Positions 1 to 8,562 of a DNA stretch of 64,000 nucleotides are shown here, one piece after another (within the stretch, counting starts at the first letter, position 1; each line of letters opens with the position of its first letter). The notes under the pieces are model-generated. The model worked only from the letters and a program-made list of their open reading frames with translations, ran no database searches and had not been told where the DNA came from. The position numbers and the translations under genes were made by a program. The DNA is from Deinococcus humi (GTDB taxonomy: Bacteria > Deinococcota > Deinococci > Deinococcales > Deinococcaceae). The DNA is taken from NCBI RefSeq assembly GCF_014201875.1, contig NZ_JACHFL010000011.1, positions 62,001 to 126,000 of the forward strand. The letters are read 5' to 3'.

Positions 1-1
1 G

Positions 2-109
2 ATCTTCACGCTGCTCGGAGCCGGGATCTGGCCCATGCTGCTGGTGCTCGCCTTCGCCCTGCTCGGCACCTACCTCTACGGCGCCTTTAAAGACCGCCTT
101 CCTCACTAA
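2..109 (+). CDS. C-terminal end of a membrane protein (cut by window edge)
   Basis: The window opens inside an open frame that runs to TAA at 107-109 and encodes 35 residues. About 25 of them form one hydrophobic span ([20 protein letters not shown]) followed by a short polar tail ending KDRLPH, the usual look of a last transmembrane helix of a transporter or other integral membrane protein. The family cannot be named from so little sequence. The stop is followed at once by AAGGAGGTGATAG, a near-perfect ribosome-binding sequence with no convincing gene behind it, so a downstream gene may have been lost. Confidence 0.55.
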   Translation: MFTLLGAGIWPMLLVLAFALLGTYLYGAFKDRLPH

Positions 110-126
110 GGAGGTGATAGATAACC

Positions 127-390
127 TCATTCGAACATGGCCAGGGCCACATCTTGACCGGACAGCGCCAGAGCCGCCTGATCTCTGGCCAGCAGCTCCG
201 CCGCGCGGCTGGCCGCACTGAGCTGCAGCAGCGCGGTGACCTGAGCCGTCGTTAGCAGGAATGAAAATTCGAACGTGAAAGCCAGAGGGAGTTTCACACT
301 ATTTGCTCGCGCAGCGCGGCCGGAGCGCCCTGAGCTTCAGCCAGATTGCGGGTGGCCTGAATCAATGTGCTGCCGCAGGTCGGTGTCCTG
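127..390 (-). pseudogene. Degenerate gene fragment, unknown function
   Basis: Read on the minus strand, a frame ending in TGA at 127-129 encodes an alanine- and leucine-rich C-terminus (AALALSGQDVALAMFE) that looks like real helical protein. Going upstream, the plausible protein continues in another frame (NLAEAQGAPAALREQ), so at least one frameshift lies near 290-310, and no start codon or ribosome site is seen. I do not recognise the family. Between this and about position 600 I see no other coding signal. Confidence 0.35.
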
Positions 391-680
391 ATGTCACCTT
401 CTATGCGCATCGTCCACTATTTGATTACCCGGCTTAGAAACGTTCGTTTCTGCAATTTCCTAGGCCATAGTGCCAGCAATCTCTGATGCGTTTGTCTGAA
501 ATTCTGGCTTTTTAAGCCTTGCGTGTCGAAGATCCCTTTGACACCGAGATCGACGCCCTCTAGGTGACGCCGAGGGGGCAACAGATTGTCCCACTCGCAG
601 AATCGCTTGGATGCAGGGAGACCTGCCTCTGGCTACCGAGATCCTTCGGAACTTGAACCCTTGCGCCCCTCATTCAACCG

Positions 681-1309
681 TTGATGAGTTCGCGAGGCCG
701 TATCCGGCGGACCCGTGCCGAGGGCTACGCCACGCTTTTTGTACGCTCGGAAAGCGCCCGGGAGTGGGGCAGTCCAGCCGAAATGCAGGAGGCCGAGCGC
801 GATCAGGGCCTGGCCGTTCGGCATTTTGCCCGGAACGGGCGCAGCTATGCCGTGGGCGTTAGCATGGGGGGGCTGATGGCCCTGCGCAGTGCGGAGAGCA
901 GCGCTGTCTACCGCGTCCGAGGCGTGGTATTGATTGACGGCTGGACCAAGTTGCAAGTGCCGTCAGCCGCCAGGCCGAGATCCGCCGAGCCTACAATCTG
1001 GCGCCCAGCGACCCCGCCCCGGCCGAATTGCCTGAGCCGACCATCCCGGTGCTGGCGTTGTGGAGCCCCGACGACACACTAGCTCCCCGCCAGGGCAGTG
1101 CCACCACACTTGAGCTGGGGGCCTGGGACACACACCGTCCCGACGCTGGCGGCCTGCTCACCCTGAGTGGACCCCATCTGGGAGGCAATCGCTTTGAACC
1201 TAACACGCTCGAGCAGATCACGCGCTTCCTCGGCGCCCTGGAAAGGCAAGAGCAGGGGGCACAGACCTCAGGGGACGGCGGCAAAAGCACCCATGAACTT
1301 TCAAACTGA
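681..1309 (+). pseudogene. Alpha/beta-hydrolase, frameshifted
   Basis: Two overlapping frames together give one alpha/beta-hydrolase. The first (from about 681) holds the nucleophile elbow GVSMGG; the second (in frame from about 962 to the TGA ending at 1309) holds the acid turn LALWSPDDTLAP and a late histidine in SGPHLGGN, the order Ser-Asp-His expected of the fold. A one-base change between about 945 and 965 separates them. The N-terminus is also poor: no ribosome site precedes the TTG/ATG pair at 681-686, and the usual first strands and oxyanion HG motif are not evident. Probably a dead esterase/lipase-like gene. Confidence 0.6.
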
Positions 1310-1545
1310 GCTGATCCGTTCAGCAACAGATGCGCAGGCCACCCCAGGGTGGACGTACGCTCTCATGACGGAAAAGGGGACCGGAATGATGCCTCAGACT
1401 CGGAAGACAACACCGGCACCCTCCCCCGCTCGGCCGCCGGGCTTGGTGACGTATCCGAACTGTGCGGCGGGCAAAGCGTCTCTCCTAGCTGGGCAGCTGG
1501 GGTATAGCCGTACAGTGGACCGGTACGGGATCGGCGGGCCTGCGA

Positions 1546-1945
1546 ATGAGCCCGCTCGATCGATTGCTCGGGAGCTGGGTGTTCACGATGTACCATTCCG
1601 GCCTCGCAGAACCGATCACTGGTCATCAGCGGTATGAACGGGTGCTGGACGGTGGGTTCGTCCTTCAATAATGGACATACGATCACCCCGATTTCCCAGA
1701 CGCCCTGGCCCTGCTGTCGGAAAAACAGGCTCACTCCTTTGACGTGCGAGGCATTGTCCGCATCTTTGACTTTGAGATTGACGACGTGGGTTGGTCCATG
1801 ATCCACCTCAATCGGGCTTTTCCTAGTGTTTTCAGATGCAGTTTCAGGGCCGGACGTCATGACAGGCAGCGGCGCAGCCTCTCGCGACGGTGGGACCACT
1901 TGGCAGCCAGATTTCACAATGACTTACCGGCGCGAAGCTTATTGA
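1546..1945 (+). pseudogene. DUF1579-like protein, broken by a stop and a frameshift
   Basis: From ATG 1546 the frame reads MSPLDRLLGSW...YHSGLAEPITGHQRYERVLDG, then meets TAA near 1669 and continues in the same frame with WTYDHPDFPDALALLSEKQ and DFEIDDVGWSMIHL. After about 1820 the plausible protein switches frame and ends SRDGGTTWQPDFTMTYRREAY followed by two stops at 1943-1948. The short beta-rich layout with a late DGG-TW and Y-R ending resembles small DUF1579-type barrel proteins of about 135 residues; that family name is an inference. With one nonsense and one frameshift mutation it is not functional. Confidence 0.55.
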
Positions 1946-2219
1946 TGACGTGCCATAGATTGTGACCGGTTTACAGCTCAGCCGGACCGCGATGCGTACA
2001 AATAAAGTCATGCTCTCGGAAGACAAAAAATAGAAGATGAATCAGCGTGAAGATAGACCGTCACCGATACTTCATTAGTTGGACGTTGCGATATCTTGAC
2101 ACAAAGGACATACTTCAAAACCAAGATTTTGGTATAAAGAAGAATATTTAGTCAGTAGAAAAAGCTCTGCCTGGAAGTTCTGGGCACTGGTTTTCTACAC
2201 CTTAGAACAGGAGGTTGAG

Positions 2220-3140
2220 ATGACCCGTAATCGTAATGAACGATACGACCCCCGCCATGACATGTACCGCAATGATATGGACCGCTCCACGGACATGTCT
2301 CAGGATCGCGATGATGGCCGCTTCTCGTCAATGAGTGATAACCGTGGTCTGGACCAACGTGGCGGTTATGGTGGTATGGACCGTGAGAACTTTGGTCGCG
2401 ACAATTATGACCGGGGCGGCTCTTCGGACCGGGATGGTTACGGCCAGTCCGGTGGCGGCATGGACCGTGAGCGTCGAGACTACGGTGGGATGAACCGTGA
2501 TAACCGTGGTATGGGTGATCTGTACCGAGGCAATCAGGGGTATGGTGGCCAGGGTTCGGGTGGAGGCTCTGACCGCCAGGGATATGGTCAGGGCTTTGAC
2601 CGTAACTCCGGTGGCATGGGCCGCGACAGCCAACGCTATGGGAACATGGGCCAGGCGAGCTCTGGCTACAGTGACGATTACAGCGCTGGGATGCGTTATG
2701 GCTCGTACAGTGACCCCTATCAGGGCAATCCTGACTACCGTGGCGGTTCCAGGATGGGGAGTTTTGACCGCGACATGGGCTCTGGCCAGTCGGGCGCGGT
2801 CAGTCACCGCGGCAAAGGCCCCAAGGGTTACCAGCGCAGCGATGAGCGCCTGAAGGAAATGGTCAGTGATGTCCTGGAGGACGAACACGGCGTGGACGCC
2901 AGCGACATTGAAGTTCAGGTGCAAAACGGCGAGGTGACCCTCACTGGTACGGTGCAGGACCGCTCCCAGAAGCGGCGTGCGGAGGACTGCGCCGAGAGCG
3001 TGCGCGGCATCAAGGATGTCCACAACCAGATTCGCGTCAAGAGAAATGAGCAGGCGGGTCATGGCGACGACACCAGCACGGTGACAGCCAAGGCCACCTC
3101 GTCCAGCCAACGGAATAAAGGTCAGACGGGCACCAGCTGA
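2220..3140 (+). CDS. BON-domain protein with a long Gly/Arg/Asp-rich N-terminal region
   Basis: ATG 2220 follows a clear ribosome site (ACAGGAGG, 2208-2215). The first 200 or so of 306 residues are low-complexity, rich in Gly, Arg, Asp, Tyr and Met, with many MDRD, RGGYGG and NRGMG units, so probably disordered. Residues about 205-275 form a BON domain (SDERLKEMVSDVLEDE, then VQNGEVTLTGTV and HNQIRV), a fold that binds phospholipid or other hydrophobic ligands and occurs in OsmY-like stress proteins. There is no signal peptide, so a cytoplasmic or nucleoid-near place is more likely than the periplasm. The 270-base upstream region is AT-rich and probably holds its promoter. Confidence 0.85.
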   Translation: MTRNRNERYDPRHDMYRNDMDRSTDMSQDRDDGRFSSMSDNRGLDQRGGYGGMDRENFGRDNYDRGGSSDRDGYGQSGGGMDRERRDYGGMNRDNRGMGDLYRGNQGYGGQGSGGGSDRQGYGQGFDRNSGGMGRDSQRYGNMGQASSGYSDDYSAGMRYGSYSDPYQGNPDYRGGSRMGSFDRDMGSGQSGAVSHRGKGPKGYQRSDERLKEMVSDVLEDEHGVDASDIEVQVQNGEVTLTGTVQDRSQKRRAEDCAESVRGIKDVHNQIRVKRNEQAGHGDDTSTVTAKATSSSQRNKGQTGTS

Positions 3141-3180
3141 TTCAAGCCCGTACAGCTCCCTTCCGATCACGAAACTCTCC

Positions 3181-3793
3181 GACAATGATGGATCAAGTTC
3201 GCGTTGCTCCTCACCGGGGCACTGCACCACCGGGAGCCCACTGGGGTTCCCGGTGATTCTTGGACAAGGTGTGCGTGGAAGTCGGTAGGGTTAGGCATTG
3301 ACTTTAGAGGGCTGCGGATGAGTTCAGGGCTGTCCTGGACATCCTGCTTCAGGAACACCGTGACCCCAGGGCGGCCCAAGCCTTTCTCGTCCGCTTGCTT
3401 GGGGAGGACAACGCTCCTGAGGTGATCCACACGGATAAGCTCCGGAGCGATAGGACGGCGATCCGATCCATGGCGTGAAGCACGCCCAGGTCGTCTCGAG
3501 AGCCCGCTACAACAAACCCGTTGAGCCGTCCCACCGCGCGACAGGGCGCCGTGTTCGTCAGTGGCGGGGGTTCAGGTCACGTCCGTGGGCCCAAGTCTCG
3601 AACCTTGACCGACCCGCTCCACCGTCCCTGTCCCTGACTGCCGTTCTCACCAGGAAGCAGCCTTCCAGACCGGGTAGCAAGTCGCGCAACAGGCGGCCTG
3701 GAATCTGAGCTGCCCGTGTTCCTGCGGCTCTCTTCTGCAGAGCGAACCATTGGCCAAAACCCCCAGGATTAATTGGACTTTTGAGTCATAACC
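3181..3793 (+). mobile_element. IS6-family element remnant (type A), 3' part only
   Basis: The DNA matches, base by base with many changes, the 3' three-quarters of the IS6-type element at 15872-16674: the segments coding for LDxVCVEVG, ADEFRAVLDILLQEH and APEVIHTDKL are all present but scattered over frames with stops. The left end and first part of the transposase are missing. The right end near 3779-3793 (..GAGTCATAACC) is a decayed copy of the type A terminal repeat. It is an old, non-autonomous relic. Confidence 0.7.
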
Positions 3794-3830
3794 CTCATTC
3801 CTTTCACCCTCCCGCCTGCTTTGGTAAGGC

Positions 3831-4148
3831 ATGACCCCTCTTGCCGAACAGCTCATTACCGTACGCGGTCTATGGGATGGACATGTCACCAATCCCCACC
3901 GGATGTTCAGAGGCCAGATTGTTCATTCCGATCTGGCCGGACTCCGCAAGGGCACCAATGTCGAGATCAGTTACGAGCACAGCAGTGCTGATGCCCAGAA
4001 TGCCGCGCAACATGGCACCTATACCCTGACTGCCGGCAGGACACGCCTGCCTCTGATGAGCTTTACCTGTCGCACCGTGGGCACCCCTGGCCATCACAGC
4101 CCGGATGACACACAGGAAGCTGACTGGCAGGCTGTTCCGCTGGGATGA
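3831..4148 (+). CDS. Hypothetical protein, 105 aa
   Basis: ATG 3831 is preceded by TAAGG at a fair distance and the frame runs 105 codons. The protein (MTPLAEQLITVRGLWDGHVT at the start, then alternating polar/hydrophobic stretches such as NVEISYEH and GTYTLTAGRTRLP) looks like a small beta-rich soluble protein without signal peptide or membrane span. I do not recognise a family. It sits just downstream of an IS6 relic in a decayed region, so it may itself be a fragment. Confidence 0.45.
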   Translation: MTPLAEQLITVRGLWDGHVTNPHRMFRGQIVHSDLAGLRKGTNVEISYEHSSADAQNAAQHGTYTLTAGRTRLPLMSFTCRTVGTPGHHSPDDTQEADWQAVPLG

Positions 4149-4425
4149 GGCGACTTGCTGGTGACCATTCGAAACCGCCAGGCGGCCACTACGTGTACCA
4201 GGGGGCGGAGATTAGCGGCTGAGGAGCACAATATCCAGCCCATGTCTAGGACGGCCACCGCTCCACCCGCATGCCAACCCAGCCCAGCTGACTGGCGGCC
4301 GCGTCAGGGACTTAGGGGGTTTCTGAAGACTGTGACGCTGGGACTGATGTTCGCTGTGACTGTCTTTCCCGGCACTCGCAGGATTTTGTCATTCTTGAAG
4401 GCCACTCAGGGGCACGGACCTTCTT

Positions 4426-4887
4426 TCATCCTGCGCTGTAATACCCAGGACGGCCAATGCCCACGGTGCTGAAGTAACGGCCATCTCCCATGGTGTATCG
4501 GCCAGGCCGCACAGGACGCCAAAAGGCAAGCTCCAGCGTCGGAAAAGTATAGGTATACCCTTGTCCTGGTGCGTCCCGGTCATACGTTGCCCATTGGGCC
4601 ATCTGTTCAATGACCTGCTTAGCCGGGGTGCCTAACAGGTCAATGCCCTGATAGGAGACACTGAAGTGTTCTGACCTGGACAGCTCGATAAATTCGACCG
4701 ATTGAGCCGTGCTAAAGAAGACCTGGAACGCATTGCCCTGGTAGGCATAGACTTCGCCACTGTCTGGTGTTTTCCGGAAGATGAAGGGGTCACCCGATAC
4801 GGCGGTTCTGACTTGGTCTGAGGTCATGCTGAAGCGGACAGAGAGGACCCCTTCAAGAGGACGGAGCTCATAGTGATGTTTCGACAC
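4426..4887 (-). CDS. Conserved-looking hypothetical protein, 153 aa
   Basis: The minus-strand frame starts ATG 4887 (MSKHHYELRPLEGVLSVRF) and ends TAA at 4426-4428 (GRPGYYSAG). Composition is natural for a folded soluble protein: strands VLSVRFSMTSDQVR, VYAYQGNAFQVFFS and ARTs-like helix AKQVIEQMAQWATYD, with a C-terminal segment LELAFWRPV. The arrangement (a predicted value compared against a threshold-like YELRPLEG opening) recalls small immunity-type or SMI1-like proteins, but I cannot assign a family. No partner gene lies next to it: upstream is an IS5 relic, downstream a decayed region of about 280 bases with nothing recognisable. Confidence 0.6.
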   Translation of the reverse strand: MSKHHYELRPLEGVLSVRFSMTSDQVRTAVSGDPFIFRKTPDSGEVYAYQGNAFQVFFSTAQSVEFIELSRSEHFSVSYQGIDLLGTPAKQVIEQMAQWATYDRDAPGQGYTYTFPTLELAFWRPVRPGRYTMGDGRYFSTVGIGRPGYYSAG

Positions 4888-5017
4888 AGGGCTAGGCTAT
4901 AGCCACTCTCTTGCTGCCTTCAGCGCACCTGGGGAGAGCCTTCAAGAGTGCCAAAGTCCTGCTAAGGTATGTCCGCAAACTCCTGCAGGGCTGAGAGAAT
5001 GACGTGTGGTGCGAAAG

Positions 5018-5415
5018 TATGAGTTGACTGACGAGCAGTGGGGCTGAGTGGCCCTACTGCTCCCTCCACGACGACCCCGAACGGGCCGCCCATCTCTTGA
5101 TCACTGAACCGTGTTGAACGGCATCCTTTGGATTCAACGTTCGGGCTCCGCTCCACCTTTGTCCTGGCGCGTCGGGCGTACTGCGGCGACAAGGCTCATC
5201 GGCTGGTCGAAGACGAGGGATTCGCTTGACCGTTCCTCCAAAACGGGATCACAAGCGGCCACGGCCGTATGACCGTGGCCTGTGCCGAAAGCGCAACGTC
5301 ATTGAGCGGTTGGGGGCCGACTGAAGCGCTCTCAGAGAATCACCACTCGGCTTGAGAAGCAGGGGTGTTACTACGGAGCGATAGTCACCATCGCCTGCCT
5401 GATGGAATGCTTTGA
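5018..5415 (+). mobile_element. IS5-family transposase remnant with internal deletion
   Basis: The left part encodes YELTDEQW and, after stops, LLPPRRPRTGRP and LNGILWIQRSGS, the typical N-terminus of IS5-group DDE transposases; the right part encodes RKRNVIERL and RITTRLEKQ with a following ECFEAL helix, the typical C-terminus. The two are joined after only about 200 bases, so the central catalytic third is deleted, and stops or frameshifts break both parts. No terminal repeats or target duplication were identified. Confidence 0.65.
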
Positions 5416-5663
5416 GGCTTTGCAGGCACAACCTATTGCTGGTAGGCAGTCTGCGCCTCAACCCCTTCACCCCAGACGCCTTCGCGTGCCATACAGGTTT
5501 GAGGGAGCTCAGGTGTGGGTCACGGCCTCAGTCTCTTCGACCGTGCAGACATCTGGGTCTTGCGCGTCACGTGGTTACTGGGATGGATCATGTGCTCTCC
5601 GATCTTCAGCACTGTTGAGGTGTTGTGGGGCGGAGATACAGCCTATCGAGCTTAGAGATGAAG

Positions 5664-7136
5664 TCAAGGTCGCCTGGCGGCAACGACATGTGGGTTCATC
5701 AGGTGGGCAATCCAATGCGGGACAGGAAGCCGTGGGTACGGTACGCGATGAACCACTGCGTGATGTCGCTGCGTTCCGGGCCGTCCGCATGGCCAGGCCG
5801 CCAGGGCCTGAATGGGGTCGTCGAGCACCTCATGATCCAGACCCAGGTGTTCGCTCCATAGCGCGAGGCGCAACGTTTTGGCAAAGCGGGCCACCTCCAT
5901 CGGTTGCCCATTCATCTGTCCCGCCACCCGCTCACCGTCCACTATGGAGAGCGCGAGCTCGGAATCTGTGGTCGCGCTGCGCCAGTTCACATTGGCTGAA
6001 CCGATGATCGCCAGGCAGTCATCCACAACCATGAGTTTGGAGTGCAGGTAGATCACGGACCCTCGGGCTGCCTGCCGCAGATGGAAGGTGTGGAGGTTGG
6101 CTGGGTTGCCCCCACGAACGCGCTCCAGGGTCCGGCGGCGCAGGGTGTTGTGAAAGGCAAGCAGGCCCGGCACCTCATACGCCCGCGTCATCACCAGCAT
6201 GACCTGTACCCCACGGCCCGCCGCGGCGCGCAGTCGGTCGATCAGGCTGCAGGGCCACACCATCTGGTCCTCAAGGTAGATGTAGTGCTCGGCGCGCTCA
6301 ATGGCCCGCTCGTAGGCCAGACGCACGCTCTGCTCTCCCTGGGGCGCGAAGGGGTAGACGCCCGGCGCCAGGGTCCGCAGCACCTGAACATGTTGCTGAC
6401 CACAGCACAGGCCCTTCGGACGAGGCGTTTGCACTGGGGGTGGCGGTGCATCGAAGCGTCCGGGGCGGGTGCGGTCATTCCAGCGCTCGGTGAAATTCTC
6501 CCAAACCTGCGCGGCAGCCTTCCCGCGCACCAGGCACGCCACGTCGTGCCATGCCTGGAAGTCGCCCCGAAGGTCTGCCCGGCGGCCGGTGTGGTCTGGA
6601 GTGTCCCAGCGCCCACGGCACAGGTCTATTCCCCCGACATAGGCGGACACATCGTTTGCAGAACGCAGCACCACCGCTTTCTGGTGGTGGGAACTGGGCA
6701 CGTCCCGGCGCAGGCGGCCATCAAGGACCGCCTCGCCACCCCTGGCGCGAATCTGACGGGCGAAACGTACGTTGTCCCGGAAGCGGGGCAGGACCCAGCC
6801 GGCGGGTGGGAAGGGAAAGCGCCACAGCAGGGCGCGCACCCGCACGCCCCGTGCGCTCAGGTGACTGAGTTGTGCACTCAACGTCGGGGCCCCAGGGACC
6901 AGAGGCCGCAGGGACTGGTCTGGCGTGATCCGCCAGCCCGCGAGATGCACTTCGTCGCCCTGCCCCAACTGCTCAAGTTGGCCGGCCAGGTGGCCGAAGT
7001 ACGCCGCGCCGTCAATCAGGGCCTCAGCGGCGTTCCCACTGGTGAAGTGGGGGGTGCGGGGCACGTGGTCAGGGCCCAGGAACCAGTGCGTGGGATCAGT
7101 GACCGCCACACGCCACCCACAGTGCCGGTACTTCAA
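5664..7136 (-). CDS. Phospholipase D-like protein (cardiolipin synthase type)
   Basis: This protein has two PLD half-sites. The first is SHHQKAVV followed by GGIDLCRGRWD (about residues 150-180), the second HSKLMVVDDCLAIIGSANVNWRS (His-x-Lys-x4-Asp, about residues 375-400), so the catalytic HKD pair is present. This is the architecture of cardiolipin synthases and related phosphatidyltransferases or phosphodiesterases; no N-terminal membrane helices are seen. The start is TTG 7136, chosen because GAGG lies seven bases upstream. At the C-terminus the natural reading seems to change frame near 5793: the alternative frame gives SDITQWFIAYRTHGFLSRIG and stops at 5699, while the in-frame tail is unnatural. 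The last 30 or so residues are therefore probably altered by a one-base indel. Confidence 0.8.
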   Translation of the reverse strand: MKYRHCGWRVAVTDPTHWFLGPDHVPRTPHFTSGNAAEALIDGAAYFGHLAGQLEQLGQGDEVHLAGWRITPDQSLRPLVPGAPTLSAQLSHLSARGVRVRALLWRFPFPPAGWVLPRFRDNVRFARQIRARGGEAVLDGRLRRDVPSSHHQKAVVLRSANDVSAYVGGIDLCRGRWDTPDHTGRRADLRGDFQAWHDVACLVRGKAAAQVWENFTERWNDRTRPGRFDAPPPPVQTPRPKGLCCGQQHVQVLRTLAPGVYPFAPQGEQSVRLAYERAIERAEHYIYLEDQMVWPCSLIDRLRAAAGRGVQVMLVMTRAYEVPGLLAFHNTLRRRTLERVRGGNPANLHTFHLRQAARGSVIYLHSKLMVVDDCLAIIGSANVNWRSATTDSELALSIVDGERVAGQMNGQPMEVARFAKTLRLALWSEHLGLDHEVLDDPIQALAAWPCGRPGTQRHHAVVHRVPYPRLPVPHWIAHLMNPHVVAARRP

Positions 7137-7461
7137 CTGTCGTCCTCAGGAACGATGCCGCCGGCACCAGCCCTAGAGCGTGCGGGCCGACCGTCAGATG
7201 GTCTTTGAAGGAACCTGACTTCAGGGGTTCGGTCTGTGACGCGCTCCCCAACTTGGCGACCCTGGCGTGCCGCCGCAGTTTGGTCACATCACGCATGGGG
7301 ATGTCCCGCACCCGCCGCGGGAAGTGACCCATGGTTTCACCGTAGATCTCCTGTTCCGTGTGGGCGAAGCCCAGGGCAATGTCGCCCGCACGGTACGGAG
7401 GCAACGTTGTCTGGGTTCGCCTTTCAGGGCTCGCCAGATGGGCAGGAATGGACGTCGCATT
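7096..7461 (-). pseudogene. Possible small gene remnant upstream of the PLD gene
   Basis: Minus-strand frames in this stretch look partly coding: MRRPFLPIWRALKG from 7461, then in another frame YRAGDIALGFAHTEQEIYGE and RRVRDIPMRDVTKLRRHARVAKLG from about 7400. Joined by one frameshift near 7410 they would make a small basic protein of unknown family that runs into the start of the PLD gene. No ribosome site or family match supports it, so this is a weak call. Confidence 0.3.
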
Positions 7462-7848
7462 GCGGCAGTGTAGACAGTTCCGCTGCGCCCACGCTCATCT
7501 GAGAGCAAATGCCCGAACAAGGCGCCCTGGCAATTCCTGCCCGGGTGAGCCACGCTGTGAGCGCTGCCGCAATGCGCAGCCCAGAGCCGAGAAGGTCAGG
7601 AAGCCGTCTTTCAAAGCCACGGTGCGGCTGTGACCAAGCCGATCACAAGCCCAGATCTCGCACTCCACTGTGAGGTGCGTGGAAGACGGGTGAATAGAGG
7701 TGGCTGCAGGCCACGGATGAGGACCAGGGGGGAATCGCTGCTTTGCCCCAGGCACAGATCGAGACGCCATGGACATTTGCCATACTTTATGGGCAAGCAA
7801 GCCAGGGGCGCACGGCTTTCTGGCCGTGCACCCTATAGGTCAAGCCAG

Positions 7849-8085
7849 TTAGCGGCTGGCGTCTTTGGCGTCTTTCTCGCTGGCGCTCTCATGGAGTTCG
7901 GCTTTACCGCGGTCCACCATGCCCTTGCCCTTTTCTACAGCACCCTCGACCGGGTTGTCCGTGGTTTCGGCCTTGAAATCGTGCCCTTCGGCGCGGGCGC
8001 GGTCCGCGCCTTCATTCACTTTGTGCTTCACGCTGTCTACGGCCTCGCCCAGGCGTTCTCCTATTCCTTTCTTGTCGTCACTCAT
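7849..8085 (-). CDS. Small hydrophilic stress-type protein (CsbD/LEA-like)
   Basis: A 78-residue, highly charged protein starting MSDDKKGIGERLGEAVDSVK at ATG 8085; a longer frame exists but this start fits the family style better. It is rich in Lys, Glu, Asp, Ala and Gly with helical repeats such as AVDSVKHKVNEGADRARAEG and AVEKGKGMVDRGKAEL, which resembles CsbD and late-embryogenesis-abundant-like proteins linked to stress and desiccation tolerance. It has no Cys or Trp and no signal peptide. Role is inferred from composition only. Confidence 0.7.
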   Translation of the reverse strand: MSDDKKGIGERLGEAVDSVKHKVNEGADRARAEGHDFKAETTDNPVEGAVEKGKGMVDRGKAELHESASEKDAKDASR

Positions 8086-8118
8086 GCCTGGAGTGTAAGC
8101 AAGTAGGGTCAAGGGTGG

Positions 8119-8511
8119 ATGGCAAAATCCTCAAGACGCACAGGCCTCAGCACCAGCTGTCTCAAGATCGAAGAACTGAGCAACGAGGGACGGGCTGAGC
8201 TGTGGCAACTGGCAGCTCAGCCCGTGGCCACCCGCGTACAACTCCAGGGCGAGGCCGAAACGGACGTGCTCGATATCGGAGCCATCCTGACCCTTCGGGA
8301 ACCGATGTCCGGGCGCGAGGTGTCCGTGCGACTGGTCCCGGACCTCGACGCGGTCTGGCGGAAAGTGAAGGTGCTGATGGTCAGCCGCGAATTCCCAACC
8401 GAGCAGACGCTGAGTCGGCCTGGAAGTGGGCGATTCACTGGGAGCGAGATGGGCAGTGCCCAAGAGCTGGTGTGCGAGATCCTCTTACAGGGTCACGCAC
8501 CCGGGGATTGA
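8119..8511 (+). CDS. Hypothetical protein, 130 aa
   Basis: The frame from ATG 8119 (AAGGGTGG immediately upstream) encodes a soluble protein with plausible secondary structure: helix IEELSNEGRAELWQLAAQ, strands ATRVQLQGEAE and VLDIGAILTLREP, and a polar C-terminus. No motif lets me name a family. It lies 45 bases before the MFS transporter gene in the same direction and could be cotranscribed. The low-complexity last 30 residues (RPGSGRFTGSEMGS) are less convincing. Confidence 0.45.
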   Translation: MAKSSRRTGLSTSCLKIEELSNEGRAELWQLAAQPVATRVQLQGEAETDVLDIGAILTLREPMSGREVSVRLVPDLDAVWRKVKVLMVSREFPTEQTLSRPGSGRFTGSEMGSAQELVCEILLQGHAPGD

Positions 8512-8562
8512 CCCATGGCCACAAACCGCGCAGGATGACGCGGTGATTTCCAGGGAGTGCCG

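Noticed and set aside
2328..3230. Long minus-strand open frame (300 aa) opposite the BON gene
   Set aside because: It is the antisense of a repetitive Gly/Arg/Asp-rich gene; the protein is monotonous Val/Thr/Ala and has no ribosome site.
6042..7208. 388-aa plus-strand frame opposite the PLD gene
   Set aside because: No family features; the minus strand carries both HKD motifs.
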